Below, piece by piece: positions 35,006 through 40,753 of a DNA stretch of 40,753 nucleotides (the first letter of the stretch is position 1; each line of letters opens with the position of its first letter). The notes below the pieces were generated by a model, which worked only from the letters and a program-made list of their open reading frames with translations, was not told the DNA's origin and searched no databases. The DNA is taken from positions 1 through 40,753 of the forward strand of contig WYBG01000509.1 of NCBI GenBank assembly GCA_011526015.1. The letters are read 5' to 3'. The DNA is from Deltaproteobacteria bacterium. GTDB lineage: Bacteria > Calditrichota > Calditrichia > RBG-13-44-9 > J075. A program made the translations under genes and the position numbers.

Positions 35006-35251
35006 AGCGCCATCAAGCTGGCGGCAGAAATAGAAGAATAGCGCCCCTCAAATTCCCCCCGAGGTTCTAAAGCTCCGGGAGGTTGTTAATAGTGTTATCT
35101 ACCTCATGGGAACCACCGGTCAAATTTAGCGATTACCAAAAAATGCACAAAAAATTACTGGATATGTTTTTCCAAAATTGATATGTTACCGAAAAGATTT
35201 TAAACGAACAATTATTTTGCGAAGGCATCACTTCGGGAAAGGAGTACTGAA

Positions 35252-35467
35252 ATGTTACAACTTGCATTAAAATTAAAACCAGAGATAGAAAGACAATTAA
35301 GAGAAATCGTACAAAACGATTTTGATGGAAGTTATGAAAAATTCATTGAAACGGCTGTAAAAAGATATAAAAACGTCTTATCGAAACTAATTCATATTGC
35401 GGAAGATTTAGGAGTTGAGGATTTGGCAGCGAATCACGACCATTACTTGTATGGTTCCAAGAGATGA
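35252..35467 (+). CDS. VapB-like antitoxin
   Basis: This 71-residue protein lies directly upstream of a PIN-domain toxin gene and overlaps it by four bases (ATGA). The N-terminal part (LALKLKPEIERQLREIV, E-K-F-I-E-T-A-V-K-R-Y) resembles a short ribbon-helix-helix antitoxin, and the C-terminal tail (L-G-V-E-D-L-A-A-N-H-D-H-Y-L-Y-G) resembles the toxin-binding tail of such proteins. An AAAGGAG precedes the ATG. The 35006-35251 stretch before it is AT-rich and shows no gene. Confidence 0.75.
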   Translation: MLQLALKLKPEIERQLREIVQNDFDGSYEKFIETAVKRYKNVLSKLIHIAEDLGVEDLAANHDHYLYGSKR

Positions 35468-35865
35468 GAAAGATTTTCTTAGATACAGGTGGGATACTTG
35501 CTCTGGTAAATAAAAGAGATACTCTCCATAAAAAAGCCGTTCAGGTAAATGGGGCATTAGAGTTAGAGGAGGTTCGTTTTATTATAACCGATTACATTGT
35601 CGTGGAAATCGGAAATGCCCTGGCTAAACATAAGGAATTGGCTATAAAGACATTGGACCATTTGCAGACTTCGGAAGATATTCAGCGAACAAAGATTACG
35701 GATGAGATATTCGATCAAGCACTGGAACTCTACAAGAAATACTCTGATAAAGACTGGGGATTAACCGACATTTCATCATTCGTCATTATGCAACGAGAAA
35801 ACATAAGTGAGGCATTTACCGCAGACTATCATTTTAAACAATTTGGATTCAGAATTTTGTTGTGA
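35464..35865 (+). CDS. vapC: VapC-like PIN-domain ribonuclease toxin
   Basis: This 133-residue PIN-domain protein has the four acidic active-site residues: Asp7 (I-F-L-D-T-G-G), Glu48 (V-V-E-I-G-N-A-L), Asp102 (W-G-L-T-D-I-S-S) and Asp121 (T-A-D-Y-H-F). It should be a Mg2+-dependent RNase held in check by the upstream antitoxin; VapC proteins often cut tRNA or rRNA. The target here is unknown. The pair lies just outside the recognisable cassettes, on the side where the second attC is broken, so it may have arrived with the same island. Confidence 0.87.
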   Translation: MRKIFLDTGGILALVNKRDTLHKKAVQVNGALELEEVRFIITDYIVVEIGNALAKHKELAIKTLDHLQTSEDIQRTKITDEIFDQALELYKKYSDKDWGLTDISSFVIMQRENISEAFTADYHFKQFGFRILL

Positions 35866-36082
35866 TAGAGTACATCAACATGGTATAAAACTATTCCGTT
35901 CCGGGTTCTGGGAGCACAGGAGACGCCGATAGAACTCGCCCGCACAGGTAATCACACCCGTTATAGCAATTTCTCCCCCCCAAATCTTTTTCCTTTTTAC
36001 CACCCCTTTTTTTGGTTAAAATTGCACCGCTTGAAATGAAACCGCGGCGCAGCATGGCGCCTTATTATAAAAAATATGGTAG

Positions 36083-36210
36083 CTATTCAGCCACCAATGG
36101 ACACGAATGAACACAAATATTTCAAACTCGTTCCCGTCCCGGCGCCTCCGGAATGTGAGCGAGACCGGTAAACCTTTCGTGCGAATTCGTGGAAATTCGT
36201 GGCTGAATAG
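36083..36210. mobile_element. 128-bp inverted-repeat element immediately upstream of the patatin gene
   Basis: CTATTCAGCCAC (36083-36094) is exactly complementary to GTGGCTGAATAG (36199-36210). Similarity continues inward over about 35 bases with ATTCGTG/CACGAAT units on both sides. It ends nine bases before the ATG at 36220 and therefore supplies the gene's leader. No coding capacity. The rest of the 35866-36219 gap shows no gene, only a pyrimidine-rich run near 35970-36014. Confidence 0.75.
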
Positions 36211-36219
36211 TAACAAATT

Positions 36220-38916
36220 ATGAAACTATTTCTTGCGCTCCCGGCAATTTCCGGTTCTTTTTTGATAATCGCCTGTTTCCTCCCGGTCTCATGCCTGCCC
36301 CTCCACGCCGGGGAAGCGCGTGAAGAAATCCGCATCACCCTGGAAAAAGAACCCCACCCGGAGCTCCCCCTGCGCAACCTGCGCTATTTTCCCCTGAAGA
36401 AAATGAAGGTGGGATTGGCGCTCAGCGGCGGGGGCGCGCGGGGATTTGCCCACATCGGGGTGTTGAAGGCGTTCGAGGAGCGCAATATCCCCATCGACCT
36501 GATCGTGGGCACCAGCAGCGGCAGCATCGTGGGCGGGTTTTACGCCGCGGGATTCAGCGCCGAGCAGATCGAGCAGATCATCCGGGAAGTGGATTGGAGT
36601 AGCATCTTTGCCGACGAGACCTACCGCTCCCAGCTTTTTTTCTCCCAAAAAGACATTCCCCGCCGCCACGTGCTGCAATTCCGCCTCGACGGTTTCGTTC
36701 CCACCATCCCCGCGTCGATTTCCCAGGGCCAGAAGGTCTTCCAGACCCTTTACAACCGCCTGCTGCAAGCCAATTTCCAGGCCGCCAACGATTTCGACAA
36801 CCTGAAAATTCCCTTCCGGGCGGTGGCCACGGACATCATCAGCGGGCGCAAAATCGTGCTGGACCGCGGCGACCTGGCGGAAGCGATCAACGCCAGCAGC
36901 GCCTTTCCGCTGCTCTTCGCCCCGGTGGAAATCGACAGCCTCTGGCTGGTGGACGGGGGCATTACCGACAATTTGCCGGTCGAGGTCGCTTTTAAAGAAG
37001 GAGCGGATATCGTCATCGCGGTGGACGCCACTTCTCATCTCCGCAAAAAGGAAGAGATCAATCTTCCCTGGGAAATCGCCGACCAGGCCACCACCATTAT
37101 GATGGCCGCCTCCACGGAGGAAAACCGCCGCAAAGCGGATTTCCTGCTCACGCCCGACCTGGGGGAGATCAAAGGGGGAAATTTCCAGGAAGCAGATTCC
37201 ATCATTCAAATGGGATATCGTTCCACGCTGCGCTCGATGGACTCCTTGATCGGGGTGATCGCCCGGGCGGAGGCGCTGCGGCGCGGGAAATACGAATCTC
37301 TTGGCGCGATAACGGCCGTGCGGGTAGAGGGGATGTCCGGGGAGATTCTGGAAACTTTCCGGGGACGTTTTAAAACCGCGCCGGGCAGGGAAGTCTATCG
37401 GGAAGACCTGCTGACGGATTTGCGCATGATGTACAACAGCGGATACCTGGAAGATGCTTACGCGGTTATCCGCGAGGACGGGGAGCGCCGCGAAGCCGTA
37501 TTCCACGTCTTGCAGCAGCCGCACATCAACCGGGTGGTTTTCCGGCACCGCGGGGTGCTGCCCGACAGGATTTTCGTTGCCCTGGCGGCGGAATTATCCG
37601 GCAAAACGCTGAATGTCGTCGTCCTGGGAAACCGGATGATCGAATTGAGGAATCAATTGATCCGGCAGGGACATTCCCTGGCGCAGATTCGCTCCATCAC
37701 TTATCAACCGGAGACCGGGAACCTGGAGATCGAGGTTGACGAGGGGTATGTCAACCGGATCCGGATTAGCGGGAACAATGTAACCCGCGACCTGGTCATT
37801 TTGCGGGAATTTCCCCTGCGGGAAGGAGAATTGTTCCACGCCGCCCGGGCCATCGAAGGGATTCAGAATATTTACAGCACCGACCTGTTCGACCGGGTAT
37901 TGATCAACGCCGTCAAGGAAAACCAGGAAAACGTGCTGATTATTAAAGTCAAAGAAAGAAAATATTCCATCGCCCGGCTGGGCGCCCATGTATCGCTGGA
38001 ACGAAAAGCGGAAGGATTCGTCGAGCTGCTCAACGACAATTTCCTGGGTACCGCCACCCAGGCCAGCCTTTTCGGTTCCGTGGGAGACTACATCCGCCAC
38101 GCCGAGGGCTTGCTCAACGCGGTGCGGCTCTATAAAACTTATTTGACGTCACGTCTATCGGTTTATTATGAGGAGCGGGAGGACCGTTACTACCGGAACC
38201 TGGTTTTGCAGGGAGAATATATGACCACCCTGCGCGGGGGGCGTTTTGTGATCGGGCAGCAGATTAAGCGCCTGGGGCTTATCTCTGCGGAATTAAGGGT
38301 GGAAAACATCAGCGTAACTTCCGGTGATTCCGCCTTTCCTTACCAGGACAAATACCGGCTGCGCTCCTTCACCATCCGTTCCGTGGTGGATAAACGGGAT
38401 CGAATCCCTTTCCCGGAAAACGGGATTTATAACCGTTGGTATTGGGAAACCGGCAACCAAAAAATCCTGGAAAGCTCCAAACCGTTTACCAAAATTTTCC
38501 TGGGGCTGGAAGGATACTATCCAATCCTCAACAAAAAACTGAATTATCATCCTTACCTGTATGCCGGCAGCGCGGATTTGACCCTGCCGTTTACGGAATT
38601 CTTCTTTTTTGGGGGACAGAACAATTTCCCGGGCCTGCACGAGCGCGAAAAATTCGGGCGCCAGTTCATCCAGGCCGGCCTGGATATCCGCTACCGGATC
38701 AGGTGGAATTTGCCGATAGAAGCGTACCTGCTTGGGAATTACTCCTTTGGAGCGGCCTGGGAGAGAGCGGATGCGAAAATTGAAGATTCTGATTTCCTCC
38801 ATTCGCTTTCGGTAGCTTTTGCGATCAATTCTCTGTTGGGACCGCTCAAATTGAGTTATGCTTCCTTGCCGGGCAAACGGGAAATGGTTCATTTCTCTTT
38901 CGGATTCGATTTTTGA
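36220..38916 (+). CDS. patatin-like phospholipase with POTRA and BamA-type barrel
   Basis: This 898-residue protein starts with a signal sequence (hydrophobic to about residue 30; a Cys at P-V-S-C could also suit a lipoprotein). The patatin domain (about 64-330) has the oxyanion loop G70-G-G-A-R-G, nucleophile Ser99 in G-T-S-S-G, and the catalytic Asp245 in V-D-G-G. POTRA-like β-α-β domains follow (about 365-590, for example V-N-R-I-R-I-S-G-N-N-V-T-R-D). The last 300 residues are an outer-membrane D15/BamA-like barrel with L-R-G/F-P-G-L-H type strands, ending in F-G-F-D-F with a terminal Phe. This is the PlpD/type Vd-like architecture, in which the lipase is secreted by or tethered to its own barrel. 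Confidence 0.92.
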   Translation: MKLFLALPAISGSFLIIACFLPVSCLPLHAGEAREEIRITLEKEPHPELPLRNLRYFPLKKMKVGLALSGGGARGFAHIGVLKAFEERNIPIDLIVGTSSGSIVGGFYAAGFSAEQIEQIIREVDWSSIFADETYRSQLFFSQKDIPRRHVLQFRLDGFVPTIPASISQGQKVFQTLYNRLLQANFQAANDFDNLKIPFRAVATDIISGRKIVLDRGDLAEAINASSAFPLLFAPVEIDSLWLVDGGITDNLPVEVAFKEGADIVIAVDATSHLRKKEEINLPWEIADQATTIMMAASTEENRRKADFLLTPDLGEIKGGNFQEADSIIQMGYRSTLRSMDSLIGVIARAEALRRGKYESLGAITAVRVEGMSGEILETFRGRFKTAPGREVYREDLLTDLRMMYNSGYLEDAYAVIREDGERREAVFHVLQQPHINRVVFRHRGVLPDRIFVALAAELSGKTLNVVVLGNRMIELRNQLIRQGHSLAQIRSITYQPETGNLEIEVDEGYVNRIRISGNNVTRDLVILREFPLREGELFHAARAIEGIQNIYSTDLFDRVLINAVKENQENVLIIKVKERKYSIARLGAHVSLERKAEGFVELLNDNFLGTATQASLFGSVGDYIRHAEGLLNAVRLYKTYLTSRLSVYYEEREDRYYRNLVLQGEYMTTLRGGRFVIGQQIKRLGLISAELRVENISVTSGDSAFPYQDKYRLRSFTIRSVVDKRDRIPFPENGIYNRWYWETGNQKILESSKPFTKIFLGLEGYYPILNKKLNYHPYLYAGSADLTLPFTEFFFFGGQNNFPGLHEREKFGRQFIQAGLDIRYRIRWNLPIEAYLLGNYSFGAAWERADAKIEDSDFLHSLSVAFAINSLLGPLKLSYASLPGKREMVHFSFGFDF

Positions 38917-39057
38917 GCCGCGGGCCGATTTCCGATACAAGTTCCCCATCCCCCGCCTGAAAACCTGCCACAGAAGTAGTGCCTTCGGCAAACACAGATT
39001 CAATCCCTTGTAAAAATTCAGAAAAGATGATGGATTGATTCTATCGTTCATAGTGCT

Positions 39058-39102
39058 CCGGGTTATTTTTCCTCACCTGAACTTCGGTGAAAGATAACCC
39101 GG
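39058..39102. repeat. CCGGGTTAT hairpin
   Basis: CCGGGTTAT (39058-39066) pairs exactly with ATAACCCGG (39094-39102), and an inner TCACC (39073-39077) pairs with GGTGA (39086-39090). This makes one long interrupted hairpin in the gap between the patatin and ArsA genes. Confidence 0.8.
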
Positions 39103-39111
39103 AATGCCGAT

Positions 39112-39150
39112 CTCCTTTCTGTTAAATTGAATCGAATTTAACAAAAGGAG
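39112..39150. repeat. 16-bp-arm palindrome before the ArsA-like gene
   Basis: CTCCTTT-C-TGTTAAATT (39112-39128) pairs with AATTTAACAAAAGGAG (39135-39150) over 16 bp with one bulged base and a 6-base loop. The right arm ends in AAAGGAG, which resembles a ribosome-binding site, but no gene starts after it. The remaining 38917-39277 gap shows no gene. Confidence 0.8.
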
Positions 39151-39277
39151 ACCTGCTTTTAAAGTCCTCAATGGCATGGGGAATTTCTGTTTGTTTTATG
39201 GCGCCTTACTTCCTCTCTTGACATCCTCCCCGGAATGCCGTAACATCAACCTTTGTTCACTGCTGCAAAGGGGATGA

Positions 39278-40480
39278 ATGGCCAGGCGTATCATTCTGTT
39301 CACCGGCAAAGGCGGGGTGGGAAAAACCACCTGCGCCGCGGCCACAGCGTTGAAAGCCGCGGAATCGGGATATAAAACCCTGGTAATGTCTTCCGATCCC
39401 GCCCACAGCCTTGCCGACGCTTTCGACCGCCCCCTGGGACCGGAGCCGGAAGAGATCCAGCCCAATCTCCACGCCCAGGAAGTGGATCTCTATTATTCCA
39501 TGAAAAAATACTGGAGCAACATGCGCGAGTTGTTGCTGCTGGTGTTCAAGTGGCAGGGGGTCAACGAGATCGCCGCCGAAGAGTTGGCCGCCATTCCCGG
39601 GATGGGTGAAGCTTCCGCCCTGCTCTGGCTGGATCTGTTTTTCCATAGCGGGGAGTACGATTTGATCGTGGTGGACAGCGCCCCCACCGGCGAAACCCTC
39701 ACCTTCCTCACCCTGCCCCAGGCCACGGAGTGGTGGCTGACTAAAGCGTTTCCCTTTCAAAAATTGGCTTTTCAAACCGTGGGCTACGCGGTGCGCAAAA
39801 CCACCGGCATCCCCCTGGACAAAGGGTACATGGAATTGCGTACCCTGTTCGAGAAGCTGCGCGCCATTCACGCGGCGCTCAGCAACCCGGACGTCAGTTC
39901 CGTGCGCCTGGTAATGAACCCGGAAAAAATGGTGGTGCAGGAGGCCCGCCGCGCCTATACCTACTTGCAACTGTACGGCTACGGGGTGGATTCGGTCATC
40001 GTGAACCGGATTCTCCCCCCGGAAGCGGCCAGCGACCCCGGCTGGCAAAAATACTTAGAAGCGCAGGCCGGCTACCTGGAAGAGATCGAGGCCAGCTTTT
40101 CTCCCCTGCCGATTTTGCGGGTGCCGCACATGCGCCGGGAAGTATTCGGCCTTCCCCTGCTGAGCGAAATTGGCAGGGGATTATACGGAGACCGCGATCC
40201 CGCGGGCATTTTTTACAAAGAGCCTACTTACCGGGTGACGGCGGAAGGAGGGAGCTATTTTTTGGATATTCGCCTGCCCTTTGTGAAGGAAAAAAACTTC
40301 ACGATCAATCAATTCGGGGACCAGTTGGTCATTCAGATTCAAAACCAGCGCCGGAATTATCTCTTACCCACCTTTTTGACTTACTACCGATTAGCCGCCT
40401 CAACCCTGAAGAACGGCTGGCTGCGGGTGCGCTTCGAACCCGCGGAGTCGCCGCCGGGCGAGCCGCCGCAAGCCCGCTGA
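39278..40480 (+). CDS. ArsA/Get3-family ATPase with HSP20-like C-terminal domain
   Basis: This 400-residue protein of the SIMIBI ATPase class has the deviant Walker A G-K-G-G-V-G-K-T-T at residues 10-18 and the S-S-D-P-A-H-S-L-A-D-A-F block (about 43-54). Its D-S-A-P-T-G-E-T switch follows, and Asn/Asp nucleotide contacts (V-M-N-P-E) come later. Residues about 314-395 form the small HSP20-like β domain often fused to bacterial ArsA homologues (Y-F-L-D-I-R-L-P-F, then L-V-I-Q-I). No arsenite-transporter gene is adjacent, so a Get3-like targeting or redox-chaperone role is as likely as arsenic export. The ATG at 39278 follows AAAGGGG. Confidence 0.9.
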   Translation: MARRIILFTGKGGVGKTTCAAATALKAAESGYKTLVMSSDPAHSLADAFDRPLGPEPEEIQPNLHAQEVDLYYSMKKYWSNMRELLLLVFKWQGVNEIAAEELAAIPGMGEASALLWLDLFFHSGEYDLIVVDSAPTGETLTFLTLPQATEWWLTKAFPFQKLAFQTVGYAVRKTTGIPLDKGYMELRTLFEKLRAIHAALSNPDVSSVRLVMNPEKMVVQEARRAYTYLQLYGYGVDSVIVNRILPPEAASDPGWQKYLEAQAGYLEEIEASFSPLPILRVPHMRREVFGLPLLSEIGRGLYGDRDPAGIFYKEPTYRVTAEGGSYFLDIRLPFVKEKNFTINQFGDQLVIQIQNQRRNYLLPTFLTYYRLAASTLKNGWLRVRFEPAESPPGEPPQAR

Positions 40481-40505
40481 AGCCGTGCGCCCCATGCAGG
40501 AGTAC

Positions 40506-40566
40506 GGCAAAATGATTCTATGGCAGAATAATTCAAAAAATTATTTTGCCAATCAATCATTCTGCC
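40506..40566. repeat. 61-bp nested palindrome after the ArsA-like gene
   Basis: Outer arms GGCAAAATGATT (40506-40517) and AATCATTCTGCC (40555-40566) pair at 11 of 12 positions. Inner arms TGGCAGAATAATT (40521-40533) and AATTATTTTGCCA (40539-40551) pair at 12 of 13. The interior loops are three bases on each side, so the whole stretch is one extended hairpin. No T-run follows, so it is not a classical terminator. Confidence 0.85.
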
Positions 40567-40672
40567 ACAAAAAAATTATAAGTAATTGGGGAGAAGGCAG
40601 GCAGGGCTTAGAAGCCGTTTTAAAAGTTTGGGTAGTCCTAAACGATTAATGCTGTTTAAAAAAGTGCATGGT

Positions 40673-40742
40673 GTCATTCCCACGAAAGTGGGAATCCATA
40701 AACTCAGTAGAAATAGTGGATTCCCGCTTTCGCGGGAATGAC
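40673..40742. mobile_element. MITE/REP-like element with GTCATTCC terminal arms, copy 2
   Basis: The left arm is GTCATTCCCACGAAAGTGGG plus AATCCA (40673-40698). The right arm is TGGATTCCCGCTTTCGCGGG plus AATGAC (40717-40742). The 26-base arms are nearly complementary and each arm is itself a small hairpin. This is the uninterrupted form of the element at 8651-8742. Apart from this and the 61-bp palindrome, the 40481-40753 stretch shows nothing coding. Confidence 0.87.
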
Positions 40743-40753
40743 AAAATGGGTGG

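Noticed and set aside
39220-39245. CTTGACATCCTCCCCGG resembling ends of some IS200/IS605 elements
   Set aside because: No TnpA or TnpB gene, no partner end and no typical foldback beside it; similarity is from memory only.

Overview
The window reads as a chromosomal segment of a moderately GC-rich bacterium of the FCB type (Calditrichota / candidate division KSB1-like). I infer this from a giant secreted protein ending in an N-Y-P-N-P-F / FlgD-like sorting domain, a PorV/PorQ-like outer-membrane protein fused to TPRs, the DUF4159-DUF4175 pair, a SpoIIE-STAS partner-switching pair, and gaps full of palindromic repeats. No marker gene fixes the phylum. All supported genes lie on the + strand.

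Layout. 1-5.1 kb: carbamate kinase, succinyl-CoA ligase beta and alpha, and nucleoside-diphosphate kinase, with two small toxin-antitoxin-like pairs (HicBA; DUF4258/YgiT) wedged between them. 5.1-8.5 kb: a lipoprotein with an endonuclease/exonuclease/phosphatase fold, a YtxH/DUF948 pair closed by a clear terminator, and a TPR protein. 9.1-23.8 kb: a surface locus made of a small secreted protein, a 4038-residue repeat protein and a PorV/PorQ-like barrel with TPRs. 23.9-27.6 kb: a membrane-bound RsbW-like kinase/PP2C phosphatase and a STAS protein. Both end in a homologous transposase-type helix-turn-helix module, so a sigma-regulator partner switch appears to have been wired directly to DNA-binding domains. 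27.9-32.1 kb: DUF4159 and DUF4175 envelope proteins.

32.5-35.0 kb is an accessory island that I read as integron gene cassettes without an integrase. A 132-bp attC-like site (34334-34465) has a 19-bp arm pairing and two bulged bases. Each cassette's first bases are the exact reverse complement of its own R'' box (8 bp for cassette 1, 10 bp for cassette 2). Cassette 1 is very AT-rich and carries a two-TM protein and a protein with a HEPN-like R-N-x3-H motif. Cassette 2 is GC-rich and carries a DinB-family protein, and the far half of its attC is missing. A VapBC-like pair follows.

36.2-40.5 kb: a patatin-like phospholipase fused to POTRA and a BamA-type barrel, then an ArsA/Get3-like ATPase. 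Nearly every gap carries its own inverted repeat; one family (terminal arms starting GTCATTCC) occurs twice. I saw no rRNA, tRNA, CRISPR array, transposase or integron integrase.
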